DNA of 64,000 nt, taken from Dugong dugon (taxonomy: Eukaryota; Chordata; Mammalia; Sirenia; Dugongidae). Location: contig CM057462.1 in NCBI GenBank assembly GCA_030035585.1, positions 96,989,234-97,053,233 of the forward strand, in the 5' to 3' direction. Below, piece by piece: positions 49,541-60,163 of the stretch (position 1 is its first letter; each line of letters opens with the position of its first letter). A model generated the notes under the pieces. It was not told where the DNA came from, did not search any database, and worked only from the letters and a program-made list of their open reading frames with translations. The position numbers and the translations under genes were made by a program.

Positions 49541-49679
49541 AGAATTTAATACAAATCAAACTCCATAAATGAACTTATGCTAAATCAATCTGAAGCTATC
49601 ATTTCTGTGTATTGAATCCTTGACTGGTTTCCTTTCAAAGTGAAATAAAAATTCATTGCATGAAAAAATAAAAAGAAAA
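49541..49679 (+). other. Candidate 3'-transduced segment of L1-B
   Basis: 139 bp of non-L1 sequence between the L1 poly(A) and the 3' TSD. It contains AATAAA at about 49644-49649 ('gtgaaataaaaattcattgc') and ends in an A-rich tail 'gaaaaaataaaaagaaaaa'. This is the layout expected when the L1 transcript reads through into genomic flank and uses a downstream poly(A) site. Confidence 0.75.
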
Positions 49680-49737
49680 AGAATGAAAGAGAGATTATCA
49701 CCACAGAGTCTATATACATTAAAAGACTACAAAGTGA

Positions 49738-49970
49738 AGGGCCCCTGGGTGGTCTAAATGGTTAAGGGCTTGAATACTAGCCAAAAGATTGGCAGTTAAA
49801 AATCCATCCAGACGTGCCTCAGATGGCAGCAATGAATGATGGCGATGATCGAACAACATGATTGATATAATTGGGTTCATTGAATTGTACAAGTGAAAAA
49901 TGTTGTGTTACCTGTATTTTTACAACAATAAAAAAGTTTAAAAAATCATGGTACATACAGATGAAAATAA
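49738..49970 (+). mobile_element. AfroSINE head fused to an L1 3' end
   Basis: 49738-49825 is the tRNA-like head of an AfroSINE ('gcccctgggtggtctaaatg', 'ccaaaagattggcagtt'). At about 49826 it switches to an L1M-type 3' end ('aatgatggcgatgatcgaac', 'ttgaattgtacaagtgaaaa') ending 'caacaataaaaaag'. The AfroSINE's RTE-like tail is absent. The old L1M resumes near 49971. A clean TSD is not evident. Confidence 0.65.
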
Positions 49971-50444
49971 AAATGAATACAAATGGAGTATTATACAACT
50001 TATGTCAACAGATTTGTTAATGTTGGTGAAATAGTCAATTCTTTTATAGATATAACCTACCAAAACTGACACAAGAAGAATAAGAAACTTTTATCTGTTA
50101 ACTAAGCTGAATTCTTAGTGAAAAATCTTTATACAAAGAAAACTACTGGCCCAGATGACTTCACTGGTAGATTCTATTAAACATTAAGGGAAGAAATAAT
50201 ATCAATCTTACACAAATTCTTTCAGAAAATAAAGGAGATGGAAATACTTGCCAGTTTATCTCAGGAGGCCGGCATAACTCTGGCAAGAATATTACAAGAG
50301 AATTACAGAGTAATTTCCCTCATGAATATAGATGCAGAATCCTTAACAAAATATTAGCAAGTTGAATCCAGCAAGTGTGTTTTATCCCAGTAATGCAAGG
50401 TTATTTTAACATTTGAAAATCAATCAATATAATTAATCACAATA

Positions 50445-50635
50445 CAGAATTTCTCAACCTCCGGAGTATTAACACTTTGGGCAGGATAATTCTTTGTTGT
50501 ATTGAGCATTATAGGATATTTAGCAACATCTCTGGTCTCTAGCCACTAGATGCCAGTGGTAATTCCGCCCCCCTCAGTCATGATAACCAAAAATGTCCCC
50601 TGGGGGACAAAATTGCCCCTGGTTGAGAACTACTG
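50445..50635. mobile_element. MER5A-type hAT-Charlie element
   Basis: Non-autonomous DNA transposon of 191 bp. Terminal 'cagaatttctcaacctcc' and 'ctggttgagaactactg', internal 'ctctagccactagatgccag' and 'aaaatgtcccctgggggac'. Inserted in the old L1M. The 8-bp flanks (tcacaata, cattaata) are only partly alike. Confidence 0.85.
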
Positions 50636-51245
50636 CATTAATAGAATTAAAAGAAGAAAATCATATGATCATTACAATCGGTGTTTAAATAGTAGTTACC
50701 AAATTCAAAACATTTTTATGACTAAAAATTTCAGTAAACTAGTAGTAGATGGGAAATTCCTCAATCTGATAAAAGGCATTTTAAAAAAACACAGAGTGAA
50801 ATTATACTTAATGGTGGAATATTGAACATTCTCTCTCTAAATATCAGGAAGTAGGAAGGGATGCCCTCTCACATCACTTGTATTTAACATTGTACTGAAG
50901 ATTCTAGCCAGTCCAACAAGGCAGAAACAAAGGTAAAAGATTGAAAAAGAAAAAATAAAATTATGTTATTCACAGACAATATGATTGTGTACACAGAAAA
51001 CATAAAGGAATCTATAATACCTCAATGGAGGTATTAAGTGAATTTAGCAAGGTCGTAGAATATAAGGTTGTCATTCAAAAATTAATTGAACTTCAAACAA
51101 TTGGAAAATGAAATAAAAATGTCATTTACAATAGGATAAAAACATAAAATATTAGGATTTAAAGAAACAGGTATGACACCTATATAATAAACACTGTAAA
51201 ACATTGCTGAGGGAAATTAAAAAAGACCTAAATAAATGGAGTGAG

Positions 51246-51590
51246 GCATTGGTGGTTTGGTGGTAGAATTCTTGCCTTCCATGTGGGAGACTTGGATTCA
51301 ATTTCTGGCCAATGCACTTCTGGTGCAGCCACCACCTGCTTGTCAGTGGAGGCTTTTGTGGTGCTATGATGCTGAACAGGTTTTAGTGGAGTAGCTTCCA
51401 GACTAAGATGAGCTAGGAAGAAAAGCCTGACAATCTACTTCTGAAAATCAGCCAGTGACAACCCTATGGATCATAATGATCCCATCTGCAACTGATCTTG
51501 AGGATGGTGCAGGTCTGGGCAGCTTTCCTTCTGTTGTGCATGGGGTCATCATGAACTGAGGGTCAGCTCCACGGCAGCTGACAACAACAA
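51246..51590 (+). repeat. tRNA-Gly-headed SINE with RTE-type tail
   Basis: 51246-51316 is a 71-nt tRNA-Gly-like head with a perfect 7-bp acceptor stem (gcattgg and ccaatgc), A box 'tggtttggtggtag' and a mutated B box 'gattcaatttc'. The body has 'agcctgacaatctacttctg', and the tail 'gtcagctccacggcagctg' with 'acaacaacaa' is RTE-like. 'aaataaatg' flanks both ends (51230-51238 and 51589-51597). Distinct from the AfroSINEs. Confidence 0.8.
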
Positions 51591-51599
51591 ATAAATGAC

Positions 51600-53794
51600 A
51601 CTGGAGATCAGGTGGGAAACCAGAGAGAGAGGTACTAGATGGAGACAGAGGGAATTTTCCAGTAATAACCAGTGTCTGTCCTAGGGATATTTAGGAAATG
51701 TTTCATGAAGTAGAAAGTTTCCAATAGAGTGATCTGGGTTGGGGAAAGGGAGGTCCCTTAAGGGCTCACAGGTCCCTGAATTCTGTTCAATTTCTAGTCT
51801 CAGACTCATGTTCTAATTTCAGAGTGTAGCCTAAAACCCATTGTTGTCGAGTGGATTCTGACTCATAATGTATTTCAAATTCATAAGCCTTTGAGAATGG
51901 ACAATTCATCCATTCATCCAAGCAACTATTCAAAATATACTTTGGGTTCATTTGAAGGAGGAAGCTGAGAAGAGCTTACTTAGCTTACGTCTATCTACTG
52001 AACTTCACGTCATGGCTATAACTTCCACAAGTGTATAACTTAAGGTTTTTTTAAAGGACTATGACCAAAAATTCTGTCTCTCCTGCTCTATTCCATTTCT
52101 GAGAACTGACATTATATCATTGATATTTGATTCTGTTGAGTCTTGACATTGTTCCATGTTATTAAACATGTATTGATTTCACATTAATAACTAATGTCTA
52201 TTAACATAACTTTATATTGTACCATTGATAACAACTTACTATCTAGTGCCTATGCTTTTCACAGGAAAAGTCAGCACGTTTGGAACAGCTTGCTTTAATA
52301 TTAAAATTTATTTAAATGTAAATATTATTCCTGAATAGTCAATCAGTTCCTATGGTGCACAATTAAAGGTTCGAAATGATACGCAGTAAAAATTCTTCTC
52401 CTTGTCATTATTGATCATCCACTCAGTAACCTCCCCCCAAAGATAAGCGATGCTACCAGTTTCACGTATGTTCCTTTGAAGCTATTCCATGCATTTAACA
52501 GTACGCACATAGATATAGTTCTCTCTGTAAAAGAAAAATGGCAGCACTCTTCTGTACCGTGTTAGTTTTCTAATTAACAGTAATTTCTTGGAGACTATTC
52601 CACAGCATTATACAAAGAGCCTCCCTAGCTGTATTAAAAAGCTTTCACATTCATTATCTTGTTTGAAAATGAGTGGAGGGCTGATTAGGCATGATTTGTT
52701 CTTTTTGCTTGTGTGACAGCAAGCAGACATAGTGAGGATGTGTCAGAGCTCGGACTAGGCTGCAAAACATCCAAGTCCAAGACCATTGTTCGTTTCTAAA
52801 ATAGCCTATCTATGGAATAGGCATAGAGGATTCAATGTTTTCTCTATTGCAAGTCCATCTAGATGTTTTGCATTTAATGGGACTGTTGCCATAGCCCAGG
52901 GTCTAAGTAAATATACTTGCTCCATGAATGTTTGTTGAATAGAATAGGACTGGTTAATTTATAACCTTGGAGATGACTTGCATTTTTATCACTAATCCCT
53001 TATGTTTCCTAGGAGATATATCCTTAGCATATATGGTAATGGAAATGCTAGGCGTGAGTGCAAGTACAAGATGTCCTAGTCTCAGCTAAGTGCAAATCAT
53101 TTAGCAGGCTGGAAAAATTTATACAGTCATCCAGGTCCTGGACCCTGAGTCAGACAGCACCCTCCCTACCCCACAAGCCTCCAGTCTGTGAGTTCTGCTT
53201 CTCAGAGATAACATCTTTAATCTCCAGTTTTGCCTCTCATGAATCCCATGTTTATTGAACAGAAAAGGATGAACTGAGTAAAGAGTGCCTTGCTTATAAA
53301 CCTTCTTTCTCAGAAATCTGAAAAATGTGCTTGTTTCCTTGGAAGTGATTACTGAAATTCACCTAGTTGTGTGTTTGTGCAGAAGTGTGTATTAAGAGGT
53401 GAGTAACACTCTTGTGTTTAGTGTGAACTAAACACTCCCACATGATAAAATAAGCCCAAGACCATGATTCTGAGGGTCTTATGTTTCTTCATGGGATGGT
53501 TAAAGGATGCTTTTCAATTAGGTTACACTTGGCTGGGTTACCTTCTTGTGAAGCTTGGGTTTTGCTTTACTGATAATCAGGGATACAAGTGAATGTAGGA
53601 AAGCCAGGTGGACAAAACCTGAAAAGCTTATTTGATCCGTGGTTATTTAGAAGTTTATTGCTTAATTTCCAAGTAGTTGACGATTTTCTAGTTGTCTTTT
53701 TACTGCACATTTCTAACTTAATTTCCAGAGAACATACTTCGAATAATTCCAGTACTTCAAAATTTGTTGAGGTTTGGTTTATGATCCAGCTTAC
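51600..53794. other. Unassigned sequence with a short SINE-tail fragment
   Basis: 51836-51872 ('gttgtcgagtggattctgac') is a minus-strand AfroSINE/RTE tail piece. The rest shows no gene or repeat I can recognise. Confidence 0.5.
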
Positions 53795-53985
53795 TGTCAA
53801 TTTTGATAATCCTTGCAACAACACTATGAGATAGATATTATTATTGCCCCATTTTACAGATAAGGAAACTGGCATTAGAGAAGTAAAGTAAATTTGCTCA
53901 AGATTCAGCTGAAATTTGATCCCTGGCATCCTGACTCTTTAAGTCTGTCCTCTTAACTGCTCGCTATGCTATACTGCCTCCACCC
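53795..53985 (-). repeat. MIR-type SINE
   Basis: 'ccattttacagataaggaaa' with 'acaacactatgagatagata' is a clear inverted MIR. The 81- and 120-codon frames at 53567-53929 are shadows. Confidence 0.7.
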
Positions 53986-54102
53986 ACAAGAGGGAGAAAG
54001 GGAAGACTCAGGAAAAAACCAAAAAAAAACAAAACACTATATCTGAGATCTTATGATATCCGCCCTGGATGAAGGACTGTACTTGCTATTTTTTTTTTTT
54101 TT

Positions 54103-57100
54103 TTAGGTGTTGTTGAGTCAATTCTGACTCATAGCGACACAATAGAAAGAAACACTGCCCGATCCTGTGCCATCCTTACAGTTGTTGTTATGCTTGAGCC
54201 CATTGTTGCAGCCACTGTGTCAGTCCATCTCATTGAGGGTCTTCCTCTTTTTCACTGACCCTCTACTTTACCAAGCATGAAGTCCTTCTCCAGGGACTGG
54301 TCCCTCTCGATAACATGTCCAAAGTACGTGAGACAAAGTCTTGGCATCCTTGCTTCCAAGGAGCATTCCAGCTGTACTTCTTCCAAGACAGATTTGTTCA
54401 TTATTCTGGAAGTTCACGGTATATTCAATATTCTTCCCCAACACCATAATTCAAGGGCATCGATTCTTCTTCAGTCTTGCTTCCTTACTCATTTTCCAGC
54501 TTTTGCACGCATATGAGGTGATCGAAAATACCATGGCTTGGGTTAGGCGCGGCTTAGTCCTCAAAGTGACATCTTTGCTTTTTAACACTTTGAAGACACC
54601 GTTTGCAGCAGATTTGCCCAGTGCAATACGTCATTTGATTTATTGACTGCTGCTTCCATGGACGTTGATTGTGGATCCAAGCTGACTGTGGATCTGAGTA
54701 AAATGAAGTCCTTGACAACGTCAATATTTTCTCCGTTTATCATGATATTGTTTATTGGTTGTGTTGTGAGGATTTTTGTTTTCTTTATGTTGAGGTGCAG
54801 TCAATACTGAAGGTTATAGTCTTTGATCTTCATCAGTAAGTGCTTCAGGTAGTCTTTCAACAAGCAAGACTGTGTAATCTGCATATTGTAGTTTGTTAAT
54901 GAGTCTTTCCCCAATCCTGATGCCATGCTCTTCTTCATACAGTCCAGCTTATCGGATCATTTGCTCAGCATACAGATTGAATAAGTATGATGAAAAGATA
55001 CTATCCTGATGCACACCTTTCCTGACTTTAAATCCTACAGTATCCCCTTGTTCTGTTTGAACAACTGCCTCTTGGTCTATGTACAGGTTCTGCATGAGCA
55101 CAATTAAGTGCTCTGGAATTCCCATTCTTCATAATGTTATTCATAATTTGTTATGATCCACACAGTTGAATGCATTTGCATAGTCAATAAGACGCAGATA
55201 AATATCTTTCTGATATTCTCTGCTTTCAGCTGGGATCCATCTGATATCAGCAATGATATCCTTGGTTCCATGTCCTTTTCTGAATACGGCTTGAATTTCT
55301 GGTAGTTCCCTGTTGATATACTGCTGCAGCCGCTTTTGAGTGATTTTCAGCATAATTTTACTTGCCTGTGATATTAATGATATTGTTTGATAATTTCTGC
55401 ATTCTGTTGGATCACCTTTCTTTGGAATGGACACAAATATGAATCTCTTCCAGCTGGCTGGCCATGCAGCTGTCCTCCAAATTTCTTGACATAGACGAGT
55501 GAGCACCTCCAGTGCTATATCTGTCTGTTGAAACATCTCAATTGATATTCCATCAATTCCTGGAGCCTTGTTTTTCACCAATGCCTTCAGTGCAGCTTGG
55601 ACTTCTTCCTTCAGTACCGTTGGTTCTTGATCATATGCTACTTCCTGAAATGGTTGAACATCGACCAGTTCTTTTAGGTACAGTTATTGTGTATTCCTTT
55701 CATCTTCCATTGATGCTTCCTGTGTCATTCAATATTTTCCCCGTAGAATCTTTCAATATTGCAGCTCGAGGTTTGAATTTTTTCTTCAGTTCTCTCAGCT
55801 TGAGAAATGCCAAGCATGTTCTACCTTTTTGATTTTCTAACTCCAGGCCTTTGCACATTTCATAATAATATTCTACTTTGACTTCTGGAGCTGCCTTTTG
55901 AAATCTTCTGTTTAGCTCTTTTACTTCATCATTTCTTCCTTTTGATTTAGCTGTTCTATATTCAAGAGCAAGTTTCAGAGTCTCTTCTCACATCCATTTT
56001 GTTTTTTCTTTCTTGCCTGTTTTTATAATGACCTCTTGCTTTCTTCTTGTATAATGTCTTTGATGTCATTCCATAACTCGTCTGTTCTTTGGCCATTAGC
56101 ATTCAGTGGGTCAAATCTATTCCTGAGATGGTCTCTAAATGTAGGTGAGATATACTTATACTCAAGGTTGTATTTTGGCTCACATAGACTTGCTCTAATC
56201 TTCTTCAGCTTTAGCTTGAATTTGCATATGAGTAATTGATGGTCTTTTCTGCAGTTGGCCCCTGGCCTTGTTCTGACTGATATTGAGCTTCTCCATCTTC
56301 TCTTTGCACAGATGTAGTCAATTTGATTCCTGTGTATTCCATCTGGCGAGGTCCACATGTACAGTCACCATTTATGTTGTTGAAAAAAGATATTTGCAAT
56401 GAAGAAGCCGTTGGTCTTGCAGAATTCTGTCTTGAGATCTGTAGCATTGTTTCTATCACCAAGGCCATATTTTCCAACTACTGATCTTTGTTTTCAACTT
56501 TAGCGTTTTTAATTACCAGTAATTATCAGTGCATCTTGATTGCATGTTTGGTCAATTTCACACTGCAGAAGTTGGTAAAAATCTTCAATTTCTTCATCTT
56601 TGGCCTTAGTGGTTGGTGCATAAATTTGAATAATAGTCTTATTTACTGGTCTTCCTTGTAGGTGTATGGATATTATCCTATCACTGACAGCATTGTTCTT
56701 CAGGATAGATCTTGAAATGTTTTTTTCTTTTACAATGAATGTGACACCATTCCTCTTCAATTTGTCATTCCTGGCATAGTAGACCATATGACTGTCTGAT
56801 TCAAAATGGCCAATACCAGTCCATTTCAGCTCACTAATGCCTAGGATATTGATGTTTATATGTTCCATTTCATTTTTGACGACTTTCAATTTTCCTAGAT
56901 TCATACTTCGTACATTCCACATTCAGATTATTAATGGATGTTTGCAGCTGTTTCTTCTCATTTTGAGTTGTGTCACATCAGAAAATGAAGGTCCTGCAAG
57001 TTGACTCCCCCATGTCATTAAGGTCGACTCTACTTTGAGGAGGCAGCTCTTCCCTAGTAGTATTTTGAATGCCTTCCAATCTGAGGCTTATTTTCTGGCA

Positions 57101-57325
57101 CTATATCAAACAATGTTCCTCTGCTATTCATAGTATTTTCACTGGCCAAATTTTTCAGAAGTAGACCTCCAGATCCTAGTTCTAAGTCTGTCCTAGTCTG
57201 GAAGCTCCACTAAAATCTGTCTACCAGGGGTGACCCTTCTGGTATCTGAAATACTGTTGGCAAACTTCCAGTATCACAACAACATGCAAGCCACCACAGT
57301 ACAACAAACTGACAGATGAGTGGCG
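54103..57325 (-). mobile_element. Near full-length BovB-like RTE LINE
   Basis: Minus-strand element of about 3.2 kb: 5' region at 57325-56930, endonuclease, reverse transcriptase, and 3' end at 54103 with 'aggtgttgttgagtcaattc'. It shares its 3' end with the AfroSINE tail, which is how such SINEs are thought to borrow RTE machinery. Its left edge is a T run. No clear TSD found. Confidence 0.9.
54860..56922 (-). pseudogene. RTE ORF pseudogene: endonuclease and reverse transcriptase
   Basis: Translated from 56922 down. MWNVRSMNLGKLKVVKNEME starts the endonuclease; NILGISELKWTGIG follows. A second endonuclease block at 56358-56023 has WTSPDGIHRNQIDYI and ends with the start of the linker. The reverse transcriptase block at 55581-55141 carries KAPGIDGISIEMFQ, IPKKGDPTECRNYQTISLI and LIDYANAFNCVDH. 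The catalytic box near 54885-54871 reads YADY where YADD is expected, so an aspartate is lost. Several frameshifts and stops separate the blocks. Not functional. Confidence 0.88.
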
Positions 57326-57684
57326 GGCTGTGCTTAGCATAGGTGTAATATGATGAACTTATATTCAAGGTCCTATAATGGGAGCTTGGTATACAAACAT
57401 ATTGATGTTTATTTAGAAAGCGGGAAGGATGAATTCCTGTGGGGTTTTTGTTCATTGGCCCAAGGATCCTCTGAGAAGAAACTTAATTTAAGAAAGGAGA
57501 CTGTTGAAAGAGGCATGTTTGGGTTGTGGACAAAGGATTATTATTAGGAAGAAGTGAAATAGAAGGTGACCTGCTCACAGTTTTGTTGGTTCTGCGCTTT
57601 ACACCAGGTATTTTTACCCCAAAATCTGTGAAGAAGAGGTAGAAACAAGAATAAAGTTGCTTTGTGAGTAAGTAGAATTTCCCT
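57326..57684. other. Unassigned non-coding sequence
   Basis: No gene or repeat recognised. Confidence 0.5.
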
Positions 57685-57850
57685 GGAGCCCTGGTGGTGC
57701 AGTGGTTAAGCATTCAGCTGTTAACCAAAAGGTGGGCAGTTTGAATCCACCAGCCACTCCTTGAAAACTTTATGGGGCAGTTCTACCCTGTCCTATAAGG
57801 TTGCTATGAGTCAGAATCAACTCAACGGCAACAGGTTTGGTTTGGTTTTG
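57685..57850 (+). repeat. AfroSINE, plus orientation, well preserved
   Basis: 'gagccctggtggtgcagtgg' head, 'ggcagtttgaatccaccagc' B-box region, 'tatgagtcagaatcaactc' tail and a 'ggtttggtttggttttggtt' end. Confidence 0.93.
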
Positions 57851-58224
57851 GTTTAGTATTTCCCCATCTAGCTTAAAACAGCTACATTTCAGAAGTAGCT
57901 ATAAGATAGAATCATGGCAGCCAGGTACTGATCCAGGCCTCCCAAGCCACCTCCCAGGAGATGCAACATAGGCCCTAGGGACCCTGGAAGTCATTGGCAG
58001 GCATGAGAGATATGCATCAGTCTGGACTCCAGTTGTGCCCCCCATGAGAAGAAGACTGCCCAAGCAACAGAGAAGCACAGTGGTCCAGAGACCTGGGGTT
58101 TGAACAACTTGAGTATCTGCTGGGGTCCCTTCAGCTGGGAAATCATAGGTAGCGCTAGAAAACTGCTGCTTGGTTGCATGACCCTACCTTCTTTCTAGGC
58201 ATAGATAGATAGATGGATAGATAG
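57851..58224. other. Unassigned sequence ending in a GATA-type tract
   Basis: 'catagatagatagatggata' at about 58200-58220 is a short simple repeat next to the RTE fragment. The rest is unassigned. Confidence 0.5.
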
Positions 58225-58455
58225 CAGCTGTTGAATTGAGTCCAACTCACCTTGACCTTACGTACAACAGAATGAAATGTTGCCCAGTCCTGCATCATCC
58301 TCACCATTGCGGGCATGTTCGAGTCAATTGTTGTGGCTATTGTCCCAGTCCATCTCACTGAGGGTCTACCTTACATTCGCTGGCCCTCTGTTTCACAACA
58401 CTTGATATATCCTCTTCCAGCGATTGATCCCTTCCGATAACATGTCCAGACTGAT
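58225..58455 (-). mobile_element. RTE LINE 3'-end fragment
   Basis: 'gcagctgttgaattgagtcc', 'aatgttgcccagtcctgcat' and 'tcccttccgataacatgtcc' match 54103-54320 in order. Confidence 0.8.
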
Positions 58456-58899
58456 AATTTCTGGGGAAATAAGGTGTAATGTTGCTTTTTCTAAGGCAAG
58501 CAAAGCACCATACTTATCCCAAAGAAGATGGAGAAGAGCACTGTAATGTTTGTAAAATGCATGAGAACTTTTTGTGCTTTTCAATACATAGTCTTATAAT
58601 TTGCAATATAACAGTGCTGTAAACTCATCTAATTATCAAAACTTAGTCTTACTGGACAAAACTCAGTTACTGGAGGATATTTGAAATGGTGGTTGGTGCT
58701 AATGTACTTATTTATCTTTGTATGTTTAGTTTTTGGCCTGTCTTGCTGTAGTTATACAATGCTGAGTATAATTGTGTTCATGTAATGGTACCAGAGGAAG
58801 AAATTATCCTGATACCTTTAAATACAATTCACACGAAAAGTCTGCCAATCACCATTTGGTTCCTTGTATTTTTAAAGTTTTTTTTTACAGTTCATGAAG
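58456..58899. other. Unassigned AT-rich sequence
   Basis: No gene or repeat recognised. Confidence 0.5.
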
Positions 58900-59110
58900 C
58901 ACTTTTGCATAAATTGCCTTGTTGGATCTTCAGAACAGCCTTGGGTAAGGGGCAGGTATTAATACAATCATTTTCCTTTTGGAGAAATTGAGACACAAAG
59001 AGGTAAAGTGATATGTCTAGGATTACAGGGAGGAGATGTAGCAGAACCAGATCTGACCCCCATTCCTCTCAATTTAAGTGCAAAGGTTTTTCCACTTCAT
59101 CTCATATTCT
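58900..59110 (-). repeat. MIR-type SINE, diverged
   Basis: 'gagaaattgagacacaaaga' and 'gtgatatgtctaggattaca' follow the inverted MIR core. Confidence 0.5.
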
Positions 59111-59125
59111 TTACCTGTTCATGTG

Positions 59126-59172
59126 TCCATCCATCCATCCATCCATCTATCCATCCAACCATCCATCCACTC
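59126..59172. repeat. (ATCC)n microsatellite
   Basis: Tandem 'tccatccatccatccatcca' with variants, running into an L2 fragment. Confidence 0.95.
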
Positions 59173-59700
59173 ATTAATTCACTCAACAAATGTTTTTGGG
59201 TGCCTATCGTGAGCCAGGCATTGTACTAGATGCTGTGAAGAATACTAACATAAGTCTTGAGTAGATCCTGTCCTCATGGAGTTTATAATACAGCAGGTGA
59301 TATCAGCTATGGAGTGGAGTAATTCTTTTTTTTTCTTTGGCTTTAACAAATAGAAGTTTATTTTCTTACAGTCCAGTAGGCGAGAAGTCTGAATTCAGGG
59401 CACCAGCTCCAGGGGAAAACTTTGTGTCTCTGTCGGCTCTGGAGAAAGGTTCTTGCCATCAGTCTTCCCTTGCTCTGGGAGTGTCTCAGCACAATGGAGT
59501 GGAATAATTCTAAAGCAAGATAGAAAGTGATAGATACTATGAGAAAGAATCGGAATGTCCTACAAGAGCTCTGATGCAAAAGGGATAACTTAGAACTGGG
59601 AGACGAAGAATAAAATATGGACCAATAACTCATTTACATGGAAGGAGGCTAGGGTATAGGAATGCTATGTGTAGAGAGAAACTTTTTGAGATTGACTGTT
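59165..59700 (-). mobile_element. L2 fragment split by an LTR-derived retrocopy
   Basis: 'gtgagccaggcattgtacta' and 'gatcctgtcctcatggagtt' are inverted L2. It continues after 59511 with 'gaaagtgatagatactatga'. Confidence 0.6.
59327..59493 (-). mobile_element. Poly(A)-tailed retrocopy of an LTR-terminated transcript
   Basis: 167 bp in minus orientation. It matches LTR positions about 322-470 of the 520-bp LTR family in this window (compare 12798-12955): 'ccagagccgacagagacaca', 'ggtgccctgaattcagactt' (both on the minus strand). AATAAA (complement at 59357-59362) lies about 16-22 nt before an A run next to the target site. Flanked by an 18-bp TSD with one mismatch (59309-59326 and 59494-59511). 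Long TSD plus poly(A) implies L1-type target-primed insertion of a polyadenylated RNA, not LTR integration. Confidence 0.8.
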
Positions 59701-60163
59701 AGGGGAGCAAATAAAGAAAGGAAAGAGAGAGAGAGAACATATCTAAGAGGGAGCAGAAATGGTAGAGTTCCAGTCAGCAAAATTAACTTAAAAAAACTGT
59801 ACGTGGGTTTGGAAGCTATAAGTTAAAGGGAGAGAGCCTGAAAAGTATCAGTAACATCAAGATAGTGCTACATGGTGCAGAGAAATGGTGTTCCTAGAGT
59901 CAAAGAGCATTTTCTGCTCAGCCTGAATATTTGGAGCATTCCATGGGTAAAGCAACATAAACTACATGCATATTTCCAGAACAGGTTTTGGAGAGGACCT
60001 AAATCAACACATATAGTAGAGTGTGAACAGCTAAGAAAATTGGAAATCCAAGGTTTTTGAAGTGGGTCTAACTGTTAGAAGTGTTGGAGAGACGGTTCTG
60101 ATAGGCAAAATTAATGAGTTTTAGAAACTGAGGTCATCCATGGATTCTCGGTGTTTAGATGTC
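59701..60163. other. Unassigned non-coding sequence
   Basis: A short GA-rich tract near 59722-59738. No gene or repeat recognised otherwise. Confidence 0.5.

Larger units (their letters stand above)
41184..49679 (+). mobile_element. L1-B: near full-length 8.5-kb L1 with 5' UTR and 3' flank
   Basis: Complete layout: 5' UTR (41184 to about 43030), ORF1 (to about 44085), inter-ORF spacer, ORF2 (44546-48370), 3' UTR (to 49540), then 139 bp of extra sequence with its own poly(A). TSD 'gaatgaaagagag' at 41171-41183 and 49681-49693. The flanking L1M rejoins as 'agagattatcaccacagagt'. ORF damage is modest (two stops and an end frameshift in ORF1, two frameshifts and three stops in ORF2), which suggests it is younger than L1-A. 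Not retrotransposition-competent as it stands. Confidence 0.9.
37500..51245 (+). mobile_element. Old L1M LINE hosting at least six insertions
   Basis: Recognisable pieces are: 37500-37586 and 37943-39078 (ORF1 region, e.g. 'cctaccagaagacaatgtga'), 39913-41183 (inter-ORF and endonuclease region, e.g. 'catatatagaacactatcct'), 49694-49737, 49971-50444 and 50636-51245 (reverse-transcriptase region, e.g. 'ggcccagatgacttcactgg', 'cagggatgccctctcac'-like). Between them lie two AfroSINEs, an L1 3' end, L1-B, a SINE/L1 chimera and a MER5A. Frames are destroyed. This is the oldest layer here. Confidence 0.7.

Noticed and set aside
51246-51316. Functional tRNA-Gly gene
   Set aside because: The B box is mutated, no T-run terminator follows directly, and the sequence continues into a SINE body with an RTE-like tail and flanking repeats.
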